A DNA stretch of 48,032 nt from positions 1 to 48,032 of the IMG/VR virus record IMGVR_UViG_3300030329_002133; one strand, written 5' to 3'. A program made the translations under genes and the position numbers. Shown here piece by piece: positions 19,401 to 25,141 of the stretch. Every line of letters starts with the position of its first letter. The stretch's first letter is position 1. The stretch comes from a virus. Below the pieces are notes generated by a model. The model was not told where the DNA came from. It was given only the letters and a program-made list of their open reading frames with translations, and made no database searches.

Positions 19401-20222
19401 TTTGTTGAAGCTGGTGCTTGGCCTATGAAATGGTCTGAAAGAAAATTACGTGGAACTGCATTCTTAGCTAATGCAATTAATATGAGATTTAATATTATGG
19501 GTCCTGCTGCAAAGGATATTGCTTTCGATAGTCCAGTAATCTTAGATTTTGCTATGAAAGGTGTATTAAGTTCTCAGTTCTTATATCAAGCAGCATATAG
19601 ACCTAATTTTGCTAACACATCAATGGGTCGTGTAATGACACGTTTCCATCCTTATGCTTGGAATAGTATAGCAAGAAGATTTAGATTGTATAAAGGGGCT
19701 GAACAAGAAGGTTGGAATAAAGAGTTACTTCAAACTAAACAATTTCAAAGACAATTTACTGCTGATATGATGTCTTTAGCCTTAGCTAACTTATTTGTTG
19801 CAAGTATATTTGAGTATGCACTATCTCCACCTATGTCATGGGCACAAGATACTGCACAATTATTGTTTGGTGACAAAGAAGAACGTGATAGAGCATTCTT
19901 TAGTCAATATCCATCTAAAGTTTTAGCACCATTACAAATAGTAACACCACCTATTGGACGTTTTGTATTGCCACCTATAACAAGCATGTTAAATAATGAT
20001 TATGAAATGTTAAGAAAATATCAAGTAGCTACATACTTTCCATATGGTAGATTACTTAGGGATTCATATAGAACATATCAAAACCCAGCAATGGCAGTAG
20101 ATTTCATGACTGGAATGCCTTTACATAGACTACATTCAATGAGAAGAGCTCAAATTGAAGAAGTACAAGCCCAAATAGAGGCTGAAACACCAATTGGAGA
20201 TGGAGATTTGTCTGAAAATTAG
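10413..20222 (+). CDS. Giant 3269-aa virion protein with RNA polymerase-like DxDGD site
   Basis: The start is TTG at 10413 with TAGGAG six bases upstream; the frame is open for 9.8 kb. Gly/Ala-rich hydrophobic segments lie at about 108-137, 235-255, 307-345 and 3115-3138, suggesting membrane contact during ejection. Between them is a long, charged, mostly helical chain. At R1372-S-P1374, then a G-I, then LGGADKDGDAVKIF with D1411, D1413 and D1415, it resembles the RNA polymerase beta-prime double-psi barrel (R-x-P, about 35 residues, A-D-F-D-G-D). K1051 (LLKTGTQRA) and K1080 are candidates for the beta-side lysines. crAss-like phages carry such an enzyme in a giant virion protein. The polymerase reading is inference; a virion role follows from size and position at the end of the ejection cassette. 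Confidence 0.65.
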   Translation: MARKPEHNSIKYLDRLAANNLITMQDYFSRLELAYNLAPDTFSEDDVDYIEKQFKTADLEFNRDLEAGGRNVLKGMNQFVSGLVEGFTTLGWAEEPETSAHAIANRLGHLIGFAPDVVASFLSLGTYMPIAAAKRAGKVGSGLTRYGLAKAGEKAPGFLRKETGPKTFALQSIPMKVADKAVDFVQDALKDSNLLTQGFMSRGIFKLPEFRSIAHQSMHLGVALAVSSWKDGPKGMVDSALHGAAAGAVFGGIGNYVNISRLMANPKTRDLGKQMIRNRTEELTKMQGYKEREQMQLIDMMARGAAGGAFQGGMATAQDLPLPEQVYEYALGTFFGATSKGAGELARTKWIFQNRIPVDANLAKVKKGLKSDAEFNKLNKADQDYIERYLDVLQVEQVNRFNALGVDFGEKFLQLAKENGIDVSNIKPGEALKQLHEAVAKKAGLDDLTEVKFNIVDDISKSNKLKPLFEESEWVRILDHWGMNKDIGEKLPELPTLDPVADIWMSLNNKADKVTRKRELNKIVEESELNYDKFLTNLKKVEPELVKKIESDHNLKREIITSMKYRKHILQLDRWEIDMTKDEPEMVKMANKSLFGDDTGGSRPRNIYNTLFGRKNVGRIIINKSYAQAVVKEQWGEYGSLQDRIVFERKNPLDYNADGDAVYRSTQKGSQPKIDGITGGDIIQPYTHLSQIKERISDEIIIKMSKDLTNSKNPHYVFSGAKDSGTLIVQAIPDAIAYNLKNPGKNAKAQETMEKEILKVLKEEKIKVEDGFERETAANVLYELYTSGLIPSLNLTELASLKSKIDVKNAIKEYIKDPQFATVQKFNKYQNLFQGANIPLDFSIFTGVKDMTGSDIYGFETAKGSKYEFSKDKRKTTRTKVDNTKGDAGLKDESIVTFYLQPNQWKEINQAWGIAKSLKGPDGRPQPFPIEPQGPGKVKFGKKIYDVETSPKLGLQPFEILPAKEGFVQHHIGNKIVKINKDAGFFNVMPVVDFQGKYELSKESGTDAVVVQRQDIYDITAKDHGYSNDTSFLKLVGASLPRNGIGNILLKTGTQRASDSLNDFMVNNNIHFIVRQTATKTQRGLQYNTLKYEKSGWKTDGLFTYKARPEEFHINLGVYESIDSIMKPQFMIKQMFDKDDPILTEAFNEAADRMRQESINGDVELSEKFRKAFKENDLTFTDYNIDEISLAAISEALEGYNVKNQFAKDLIKKIIKSNELEPLGERFDVENANQYNLNNFELPEFLNKIDWHIGGIIYPTNLEYINRSIYRYAIKRVVKPPVKYAGEGKLAARDEEIRFKFPQLNENTFMLHDGWRKFKVKVGDWASDHMAPNREMTLEKLWEHFEFLNKNKTKNAIEIQRVREDLTMAMARSPISGLSGIRVLEFAGFVKRRGYGVVTTSKTDYYLGGADKDGDAVKIFQNMPKEMMDGYKRFENQLEGIDFKDPNQFSQFIRQRTGVQGEQSPQDKMSDLFSLQSRLNVARNARIGKQNIDHIVAGVVRMQQMRNIVGDGYSAIVNYSPKWKKEFKITPLKSLKEIQLDSFNLINTMADAADFNKIGIYNDYLNDAMRSYFKIEVRTPNKKKKGEWGPWREYDPHRTVDGVKSINFYDYYKDVPLLKELNRFHQHVNDKMNKEVNIDLLKTDAKNYNEAFFNHPYKVPYYEALSKNIEEISKFQISPWEVFGENSVQIVRAITSKLRGLIQKDPIFERFGLWDTYQREIEWDINFDYLAESNPKVLWRKFHEYQGLYYALQQTKRFELAMQEQGMDAEAVRSFTKEIMDKTYDLKLAIFRNKYKTLTKDAELTDNPTEKLGNTEMGVEDINYQIAHTKRDLLTNDKYKSYRNNFEDVETLYDTWLLANPMKEIAEGDILRPLMNDVQKQYDRLSEEINSGKGNMKLIEKLMDNLGSAHNKFNPQFNPIIRSRFINHKNMHKYFVDQAMIIERGVEKLQDKIGQIPGRKFALEQHQINLKKGTEYQPIEQFYQEAIGQEPGPSPKLLENYKDIINQIESVIPGLEWVGYLKDNKQGFITFEQDKQIKRLQKIIGKNPGAIQNFESFFIDMMANQGVLYDIETGKLRRAETMTAEELTRLNDQLEVIFSAKSWGQKTKIVDRIGGSLIKKPGTKEQMLNPDIIGRDLAKFENFYYTKRVIQGIDRDGSLTALQIRLPMSTLELGRQFINLGDNLGKAQSSLDEDLVDTTFEYIVKAPKETLKHMDTLVEAAVNRVEYNIGADGNPRFARDSEGKLHSSKEEILYITESFNESAKVLKKMKDMGIKFTVDESFLTDAEIKLLESTKTGRVRLKSYLEGGKTKEVSPQYYVEKMADDMNTLTRNYYRDRVESRHERIREIVLKTKKDKENLYLYKPDIEIDINDPQAAKLMWIQQMERMLLTGEGLLNETRVKRIYKNLLLSQQDAIKKLNFEMFSINDWKWLKYQRRIKWQAENELIKENGLDDSFDIYNPVKTSNGKVNKDMVYQKVSDIRVAKKNDKGLDHDFIKETVGFIAEGYFPRNGHFLVKENIPEIEKWINDKNEKKLARIKVEADLPHAIQMKLRLREDGITDVATAKAWYKENVLDAQMEKTKGNSLTQQQYESEMQLYDIMTGNKKEFELGERTHANFQSRGDGFMPFYQKNLDAIRNYLDGGSKTWLTNVIGLRTEMALEEFSRRNQGEEFMPNWLNYMRGSFVSMMGMPTARALNLNGIQKKDQDFLRSYVKNKLDSSKMGLLDTYKKDLLYDFDIATSIGEMEQNIIWGNAKDLFSLRDQQIAYAKQKMNEARLKKAKALVEQVNTTGIYGTLSHYYSDGVATRFFDKVDGMFGGNLYGPLPKNKKARQMAKLKRIKQISDIEGKFELISLLSHPKTLLTNLYGGIQNTISDTGWEPFRKANDTDWLLAEFFGENAYYTKYNKDTKSFEREPIKTKKDIEGWLESLGVYDQMFTDMVGLDRRFGKKNQRRFWIEFITKMNKSARKGEFETQEAYNKRAKQTYRELAKEYKITTPFVEAGAWPMKWSERKLRGTAFLANAINMRFNIMGPAAKDIAFDSPVILDFAMKGVLSSQFLYQAAYRPNFANTSMGRVMTRFHPYAWNSIARRFRLYKGAEQEGWNKELLQTKQFQRQFTADMMSLALANLFVASIFEYALSPPMSWAQDTAQLLFGDKEERDRAFFSQYPSKVLAPLQIVTPPIGRFVLPPITSMLNNDYEMLRKYQVATYFPYGRLLRDSYRTYQNPAMAVDFMTGMPLHRLHSMRRAQIEEVQAQIEAETPIGDGDLSEN

Positions 20223-20302
20223 AATAAGGCATTAGATTGCCTCTCTATAAGACTTTCTTATTTTAGGCTTACTTAATTATAAAAAAAATTTTTTAAAAGC
20301 TT
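20223..20302. terminator. Convergent terminator region
   Basis: This 80-base gap separates the end of the giant gene on the plus strand from the end of the minus-strand operon. It holds a small hairpin (AGGCA 20227-20231 with TGCCT 20238-20242) and, near 20281, an A-run followed by a T-run able to form an A:T stem with a U tract in either direction. Position between convergent operons supports a two-way terminator, although the stems are weak. Confidence 0.45.
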
Positions 20303-20458
20303 CTAGGGGTATTTTAAACGACTTTTTTTAATTTCATCGTCAACTTTTTTCATTGCTTCGACTAATTTCCTGATTTTTGGATCTTTAAATATTATATTAT
20401 CTTTATTCAACTTTCCTTCTTCCTTAATGCTCCAAGTTTTATCTACTTTTGATTTCAT
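20303..20458 (-). CDS. Small basic protein, last gene of the minus-strand operon
   Basis: This 51-aa lysine-rich protein starts with the ATG at 20458, ten bases after an AAAGGGGGG ribosome binding site (20477-20469). A longer version from 20488 lacks such a site. Its leader contains the unusual RNA-like element annotated at 20465-20595, so its translation may be controlled by that RNA. It is a charged helix with no recognisable domain. Confidence 0.55.
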   Translation of the reverse strand: MKSKVDKTWSIKEEGKLNKDNIIFKDPKIRKLVEAMKKVDDEIKKSRLKYP

Positions 20459-20464
20459 AATTTT

Positions 20465-20595
20465 ATATCCCCCCTTTCTGTTATACATTAATATAGTTTG
20501 CCAACCAAGTTTGTATTTGCTTTAATAGTTTAAAGGGGTAAATAGGATTTTCACCTACCCGCTTCCTTTTAAAGCGTGTTATTTAAAGGGGGGAT
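20465..20595 (-). promoter_or_regulatory. Candidate riboswitch-like leader with B12-box-like sequence
   Basis: On the minus strand the leader reads AAAAGGAAGC, then GGTGAAAATCC (20555-20545), then CCCCTTT (20538-20532). The 11-mer fits the cobalamin-riboswitch B12 box consensus GGTGMAADTCC, and an AAAAGGAA lies a few bases upstream, as AAAGGGAA does in that family. TAGG and CCTA flank the loop as a stem. Two segments, CCCCCCTTT (20593-20585) and CCCCTTT (20538-20532), are each complementary to the downstream ribosome binding site AAAGGGGGG (20477-20469), a layout that would allow alternative pairings. The usual ACTGT part of the consensus is poor. It may be a degenerate or variant riboswitch, or another structured leader. 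Confidence 0.35.
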
Positions 20596-20599
20596 AATT

Positions 20600-20740
20600 C
20601 TATAATTCATTAATTTTATCTAATAACTTATCTATCAGAGCTATTTCTTGCTTTGATAGAAATGGTGCTTTTTTAAAGTTAACTAATGCAGACTTAATAA
20701 TCAACAAATCTGCAGTATCATCTAATTTTAAATTAATCAT
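20600..20740 (-). CDS. Small hypothetical protein, 46 aa
   Basis: This short minus-strand ORF starts with ATG at 20740, seven bases after a GAGG, and overlaps the end of the preceding gene by 8 bases. It encodes a helical protein rich in L, I, K and D (NLKLDDTADLLIIK start region). Coupling to the upstream gene supports it. It lies immediately before the riboswitch-like leader. No function can be assigned. Confidence 0.5.
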   Translation of the reverse strand: MINLKLDDTADLLIIKSALVNFKKAPFLSKQEIALIDKLLDKINEL

Positions 20741-20936
20741 TACAATCCTCACATTTTTGTGGACCTAAATAATCAGTCATATCATGATAGTCTTCAGATT
20801 TTCTAATAGTTTTTAAGTCACTTTTTAAATTCATTTTATTATATATCTTTTTTATTAGGGGCATGTTCTTTTCTATTGCTTCTACCACTTCTAAAAATGC
20901 TTCTACTTCTTCTCTTTCAAGGCTTGCTTTTGCCAT
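20733..20936 (-). CDS. Small hypothetical protein with C-terminal CEDC
   Basis: This 67-aa protein starts with ATG at 20936 after GGAG and overlaps the resolvase-like gene by 20 bases. It has an acidic/hydrophobic helix (about 5-30), a basic middle and a C-terminal KCEDCND with a Cys-x-x-Cys pair that might bind metal. It belongs to the replication-gene run but has no recognised family. Confidence 0.55.
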   Translation of the reverse strand: MAKASLEREEVEAFLEVVEAIEKNMPLIKKIYNKMNLKSDLKTIRKSEDYHDMTDYLGPQKCEDCND

Positions 20937-21255
20937 TATTCATCTCCTTTTCTATTTTTATTAACCTTATCCATTCTTTATATGGTATTACAGCTAATGC
21001 TTCTTTTCTATCCATGCGTGTAACAACAACATCTACATCATCGGCATGGTATTCTGGATATAACCATTGAGCTATTTTCTTTTTCATTTTAGCTTGAACA
21101 CCATATCTTTCTACTAAACAATCTACTTGTTCAGATTTTCCAAGTGCCATACCATTTGAGGCATAGGCCCTCTTTGCAGAGAGCCCTTCCTCTTTAGCTG
21201 AGTTGACGATCTCACGCTCTAAGTTGTTACCACGCACTTTGTTTCTATGCGTCAT
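20917..21255 (-). CDS. Hjc-like Holliday junction resolvase / PD-(D/E)xK nuclease
   Basis: This 112-aa protein has the layout of small archaeal-type Hjc and related phage nucleases. It has N-L-E-R-E near residue 12, a K-R-A-Y-A-S-N-G segment, then VDCLV with the putative metal-binding Asp, and QAKMKKK in place of the usual E-x-K. A C-terminal W-I-R-L helix follows. Such enzymes cut branched DNA before packaging or during recombination. The Gln in place of the usual Glu of E-x-K is a departure seen in some family members and weakens the catalytic claim. It follows the primase-helicase in the same operon. Confidence 0.6.
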   Translation of the reverse strand: MTHRNKVRGNNLEREIVNSAKEEGLSAKRAYASNGMALGKSEQVDCLVERYGVQAKMKKKIAQWLYPEYHADDVDVVVTRMDRKEALAVIPYKEWIRLIKIEKEMNNGKSKP

Positions 21256-21460
21256 AACTATCTTTTGAAGCCCAGATCATTAAACCTGGATTCCAAAACC
21301 TTAGTATGAAGTTTAATTCAAGTCGACCTATTCCAAGAACTATTCCATAATGTTTACCATGACTTGTTTCGTATGTTACGCCTAATCTAAGGAATAAAAT
21401 CTTAAGCGTCCAAGTCGAAATATCCTTTTGTTTTGTCTCCACTAATTTTAAGTACTTCAT
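21245..21460 (-). CDS. Hypothetical 71-aa protein between helicase and resolvase
   Basis: The ATG at 21460 follows GGAGG closely and lies directly after the primase-helicase stop; the end overlaps the resolvase start by 11 bases. The product is beta-rich with many aromatic and aliphatic residues (LGVTYETSHGKHYGIVLGIG). No known domain is recognised. The tight packing within the replication operon is the main hint about its role. Confidence 0.6.
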   Translation of the reverse strand: MKYLKLVETKQKDISTWTLKILFLRLGVTYETSHGKHYGIVLGIGRLELNFILRFWNPGLMIWASKDSYDA

Positions 21461-23260
21461 TTAACCTCCGTATCGTTTAAATGTCATAGTTTCACTATCA
21501 AAAACAGAAATCATTTCAAATCTACCTTCATCTCTTGATTTCTCAGAAGTGATTGTTCGATAAATTTCATTTCTATTTCCTTTTAAAACTATAACCTTGT
21601 CAGCTTTCTGAACAACGTTAGAACTTCCCTTTAAGGAATGCAGTCCAATGGTGTTCTGTTGTCCACTAACTTTATTTACATGGTGTATTGCAAATATGGT
21701 TGTATTATTTCTTTGAGCAATTCCTTTTAACGCATCAATAATAACGTTTTGTTTCTGTATATCACCATCGAATCTATCTACTTGTAATTCATCAGTAGTA
21801 TCAATTACAAGAACATTAGGTTCATGTTGTGCTATAACTTTTTTAACAGCTTCAATTTCTGGAGCTATTGTCATTATTTTAATGTGTTTAAGGTCTTCGC
21901 CCAAACTAGCATCTGGATCAGATTTATATTGTTCATACACCCATTGTTTGGATTTATTCCAAGCAATTTGAACGAATCTTCTCCATGTTAATACTTCACT
22001 CATTTCTAATGAAAGGAATAAAGTATCTTTTTTGGCTTTTGCAACAATATTTTGAACAAATGCTGTTTTACCCATACCAGTATCTCCTGAAAATATAATC
22101 AGTTCACCTGGTTTGAAGTAATAATCCTGACAATCTATAAAGATATCTTTCATATTGATACTTTTCTTTAACATGTCATTAGCAATATAGTTCTTAAAAT
22201 TATCTTCTAAAGATTCTACATCTTTAATATCTAACATATAATCTTTTCTTTTGAAGAAAATACATTTAGGGTCGCAATATTCTGACATAATTGCATCATC
22301 ACAACCATAAGTGTAATTGTTATCATATACATTAGTTACTGTTCTAATAACTTCTTTATCATCTAATTCGCCATTAGCCCATAGTTGTAATCCATTTAAA
22401 GATACCAACAATGGAATACCAGCTCTTTTGTAGCTACTAGCCATACGCATTAGTTTCATATTTCTAGAACCTTTTGATGGCCCTTCATTGAAAACATGTT
22501 GCATACAAGTAACTACTGAATTGGTATTACCCTTTTTTAGAGGGCCTTGTTCTTTTGCATTGGTATACTCTTTACCTGAAAGAATATGTCTTTGCAAATA
22601 AGGCTCTATATTATTTTCAACATTTAGATTGTTGCTAAAATTTTCTTTTGAAGCTCTATATTTATTATAAGCTCTTTTGGATTTAGCAACTTTGCAAACA
22701 TCTTGATAACTCATATCCCATATATCTTCTAATGGAATATAAACCTTATATAAATTAGTCTTTTTATTTAAAGACCATTTGGATCTAATTATTCTAGTTT
22801 TATCGTATATATTATCTCCAAAACTAAAATATTCAGACATTGTAGCTTTTACTTTTTCATGTAAGAACTTACTTGGTTGAAAGCCGAATACATTAAGTAA
22901 CTCAATATGATAACCAGAGCCACTGAACCAAATATTAACATGATTATTATCAATACCAAAATTAAACAACTCGTCAAGAGCATATCTAACATAATGTTGA
23001 ATACCTTCTTCATCTGCATCTCCTTTATCTATATCTATTGTTATTCTATCTATATATACTAAGCCGTCAAAACCTTTAACTGTTTTGTGCTTTTGAACAT
23101 AATTGTAATATGTTTTATCAAAAGCATAATAAGACCTATACATTTCATCTTTAAATGCATTAGAATCCTGCATTTTATTGTATACATCTAATGAAGTAAT
23201 TTGATTTCGAGATTTAATATCACCTTGAACTACTTCAACGATAGCTTCTTTACTTTCCAT
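21461..23260 (-). CDS. Primase-helicase: AEP-type primase fused to DnaB-like helicase
   Basis: This 599-aa protein appears to join two enzymes. The N-terminal half looks like an archaeo-eukaryotic-type primase: D76-I-D78 in TIDIDKGD, then S113-G-S-G-Y-H118 and a later RIIRSKWS basic motif. Cysteines at C252, C320, C329 and C333 could bind zinc or an Fe-S cluster, as in other primases. The C-terminal half is a RecA-fold helicase of the DnaB/Twinkle type: Walker A SGDTGMGKT with K398, then LSLEMS, Walker B VLVIDTTDE, and IHHVNKVSG. It would unwind and prime the phage fork. No separate DNA polymerase is seen in the window. Confidence 0.82.
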   Translation of the reverse strand: MESKEAIVEVVQGDIKSRNQITSLDVYNKMQDSNAFKDEMYRSYYAFDKTYYNYVQKHKTVKGFDGLVYIDRITIDIDKGDADEEGIQHYVRYALDELFNFGIDNNHVNIWFSGSGYHIELLNVFGFQPSKFLHEKVKATMSEYFSFGDNIYDKTRIIRSKWSLNKKTNLYKVYIPLEDIWDMSYQDVCKVAKSKRAYNKYRASKENFSNNLNVENNIEPYLQRHILSGKEYTNAKEQGPLKKGNTNSVVTCMQHVFNEGPSKGSRNMKLMRMASSYKRAGIPLLVSLNGLQLWANGELDDKEVIRTVTNVYDNNYTYGCDDAIMSEYCDPKCIFFKRKDYMLDIKDVESLEDNFKNYIANDMLKKSINMKDIFIDCQDYYFKPGELIIFSGDTGMGKTAFVQNIVAKAKKDTLFLSLEMSEVLTWRRFVQIAWNKSKQWVYEQYKSDPDASLGEDLKHIKIMTIAPEIEAVKKVIAQHEPNVLVIDTTDELQVDRFDGDIQKQNVIIDALKGIAQRNNTTIFAIHHVNKVSGQQNTIGLHSLKGSSNVVQKADKVIVLKGNRNEIYRTITSEKSRDEGRFEMISVFDSETMTFKRYGG

Positions 23261-23508
23261 CCTTTTACCTTACTTTTAAAATGTTCAACTTCTTCTAGTT
23301 CATATCCAAACTTATCTAAAGTATTACTTTGACGCATCTTTCTAAATGCCCTAGAATAAGTACTTACAGTATATGTTTTTTGATGAACTAATCTACCATA
23401 ACCTGGAACTTCAGATTCAAAATCATAGCTATAAAATATATTATTGCTATTGTTTTTGTATTTTCCAATTATCCAGTCTGTAATTATAGAATCTGCTGTA
23501 ACTCTCAA
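23230..23508 (-). CDS. Hypothetical 92-aa protein, possible winged-helix
   Basis: The frame begins with TTG at 23508, overlapping the SSB stop (TTTTGA), and overlaps the primase-helicase start by 31 bases. Basic and aromatic residues dominate, with a possible helix-turn-helix core (TYSRAFRKMRQ, about 50-60) and a Lys-rich end. No strong ribosome binding site precedes the TTG, so translation is probably coupled to SSB. A small DNA-binding helper of replication is plausible but unproven. Confidence 0.55.
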   Translation of the reverse strand: MRVTADSIITDWIIGKYKNNSNNIFYSYDFESEVPGYGRLVHQKTYTVSTYSRAFRKMRQSNTLDKFGYELEEVEHFKSKVKGWKVKKLSLK

Positions 23509-24059
23509 AATGGTAATCCGTCTTCAGCTTTAACATCATCAATTAGAGTTTCTTCTACAGCTTTAACCATTTCTGGAGATAACCCCCTTTCTGGTTTTTT
23601 GTAGTCTTTAGGATAACCTTTTTCTAATTGAGCTTTAAATCTGTTTTCTAGACTTTTGGCATCTTTAATACTTGAAACAACACCCCAAGTATTTCTTTTG
23701 TATTTGCCAGTAGATTGATAAGTAATACAAGCCACTTCTTTTTCAAGTAATGATTCTAATGATTTGGTATCTAATATACCAGCATCACTAACATTAAGAT
23801 CAGCTCCTGTAGCTAAAAATAGAGTATTTAAATCTTCTGGAAATTGTAATCCAGTCACTACTCCATTATTATCTTTTTCAAAGTTTTGATTAACAAAACA
23901 ATTATATGTGTAACCATTGTTTTTGTCTGTTAATACTACTTTTAGACTCATGTCTGTATATTGTGAATCCATTACTTCCACATCAGTAATACTACATTCA
24001 TTTATGAAATAGTTTTTATTACCACCTGTGGATGCTATTTTAGTACCTGTAATTGCCAT
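23505..24059 (-). CDS. Single-stranded DNA-binding protein with acidic C-terminal tail
   Basis: This 184-aa protein is beta-rich in its first 130 residues and ends in DDVKAEDGLPF. An acidic tail finishing in Pro-Phe is the classic partner-docking tip of bacterial and phage SSBs. It sits between a recombination gene and the primase-helicase, as expected for a fork protein. The start ATG follows AGGAGGAAGAATA. The OB-fold itself is inferred from strand pattern, not from a distinct motif. Confidence 0.7.
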   Translation of the reverse strand: MAITGTKIASTGGNKNYFINECSITDVEVMDSQYTDMSLKVVLTDKNNGYTYNCFVNQNFEKDNNGVVTGLQFPEDLNTLFLATGADLNVSDAGILDTKSLESLLEKEVACITYQSTGKYKRNTWGVVSSIKDAKSLENRFKAQLEKGYPKDYKKPERGLSPEMVKAVEETLIDDVKAEDGLPF

Positions 24060-24358
24060 TATTCTTCCTCCTGTATAGGTTTATTATCATTAGTCATATT
24101 GTCTTGCATATAATCATTATGAGTTTCACTCTCATTTTCATTGCACCAATCAGAGAGTTCAGATAATTGTCTCTCAACTCCCTTCATTGTTAGTGCATGA
24201 TTTGGATGATGATGATATGTATTTTCTTTAACCATTGGAACTTTAACTAATATATAAGTTCCGCCAACGTTTTGAATTAACTTAGCTTCACCATCTTGCA
24301 ATGCAATTTTGACTGTTTCAGTTTCTTTATTTGGAGACTTTTGTTTTTCTTTTGTCAA
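24059..24358 (-). CDS. Hypothetical 99-aa protein, His-rich middle
   Basis: It begins with TTG at 24358, seven bases after AAGGAGG, and overlaps the recombination gene by 32 bases. The product has a short beta-like core (about 15-45), a HHHPNH cluster near residue 50, and a strongly acidic Asn/Asp/Glu tail. It ends in the SSB start codon region (TAATG), so the three genes are coupled. It may be a recombination or SSB helper; no family recognised. Confidence 0.6.
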   Translation of the reverse strand: MTKEKQKSPNKETETVKIALQDGEAKLIQNVGGTYILVKVPMVKENTYHHHPNHALTMKGVERQLSELSDWCNENESETHNDYMQDNMTNDNKPIQEEE

Positions 24359-24938
24359 CTTTAGCCTCCTTGTTTTCTTTGAGCCATCTTTTTCTAGATA
24401 GTTCTAAAGAATTTTTTGTTGTAGTCCATTTTGCTTTTGTATCAAAATATCCTTCTTCTCTACGAAGAGAATATCTTGCTGTTGATTTAGCATCTAATGA
24501 ACCTTCTTTCTCCATTTCTTTCACAAGTTCATCTAATTCTTTTGTCATAGCAATAGTTACATTAGATTTCTTTTGTGCAGTTTGTGCATTGATTACTTCT
24601 TCTTTAGAAGCTATAGCAAAATCACCACCAAACCCAGCAAAAGCTAATGCTCTACCAACTGCTGATGTTTCACCGTTTTCAAGTGCACTTGTTTTATTAA
24701 CAAAACCTGTATTGTCTCTTTCAGCAGCTAAACCTGTGAAATAAACTTCTGGTTCTTGTATTGGATTAGGAATAACCTTTGCTTTAATAACATATTCATT
24801 GCACATCTCACCTGATGGTGAATCAACTATATTGTTGATTTGTAGCAATTCAGTTTCTATTGTAGCATTAGGATATTCTTCGTTGAATGCGATCAGACGA
24901 TCTTTAACTTCAGTATAATTGTTTATGTTAAATCCCAT
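24327..24938 (-). CDS. ERF-like single-strand annealing recombination protein
   Basis: This 203-aa protein has an N-terminal alpha/beta domain with the phrase ENGETSAVGRALAFAGFG near residues 86-103. That matches the E-T-S-A-(V/I)-G-R-A-L signature of ERF-type and related phage annealing proteins. These coat ssDNA and pair complementary strands. The C-terminal 60 residues are helical and Lys/Arg-rich. It opens the replication block (GGAGATTAAATG), right after the terminator that follows the ubiquitin-like cassette, and sits beside SSB, a usual partner. Confidence 0.65.
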   Translation of the reverse strand: MGFNINNYTEVKDRLIAFNEEYPNATIETELLQINNIVDSPSGEMCNEYVIKAKVIPNPIQEPEVYFTGLAAERDNTGFVNKTSALENGETSAVGRALAFAGFGGDFAIASKEEVINAQTAQKKSNVTIAMTKELDELVKEMEKEGSLDAKSTARYSLRREEGYFDTKAKWTTTKNSLELSRKRWLKENKEAKVDKRKTKVSK

Positions 24939-24973
24939 TTAATCTCCTTTTCTTTAGTTATTAATATTCTTAT

Positions 24974-25000
24974 AAAAAGCCTACTAATATAAGGCTTTTA
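24974..25000 (-). terminator. Intrinsic terminator after the E1 gene
   Basis: Arms AAAAGCCT (24975-24982) and AGGCTTTT (24992-24999) form an 8-bp stem with a 9-base loop. On the minus strand the stem runs into CTTTTTATA, a U-rich tail. It would separate the ubiquitin-like cassette from the replication genes. A weaker U tract also exists on the plus strand. Confidence 0.55.
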
Positions 25001-25025
25001 TTGTTTAAATCCAAATAAATAATTG

Positions 25026-25094
25026 AAGGCTTACACTATGAACTAACTTTGGATATGTGGGTAAGAACTGAGATATAACCACAGTGTAAGCCTT
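25026..25094 (-). other. Intergenic hairpin A with 12-bp perfect closing stem
   Basis: AAGGCTTACACT (25026-25037) pairs without mismatch with AGTGTAAGCCTT (25083-25094) around a 45-base interior that also holds a possible TGTGG/CCACA inner stem. It lies just downstream of the E1 stop and before the terminator in minus-strand order. No U tract follows directly, so it is not a plain terminator. It could be an RNA processing site, mRNA-end stabiliser or small structured RNA. Confidence 0.5.
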
Positions 25095-25141
25095 TACCAT
25101 CTAAGAAGAAAAATAAGATAAACTTAGATGTATATTAACAA

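Noticed and set aside
24331-24744. A 137-codon plus-strand ORF opposite the ERF-like gene.
   Set aside because: Its sequence is the Phe/Ser/Ala-rich mirror of a gene with a recognised motif.
25026-25094. Hairpin A as a tRNA or tRNA-like gene.
   Set aside because: The 12-bp closing stem, lack of a T-loop consensus and lack of a cloverleaf spacing do not fit a tRNA.
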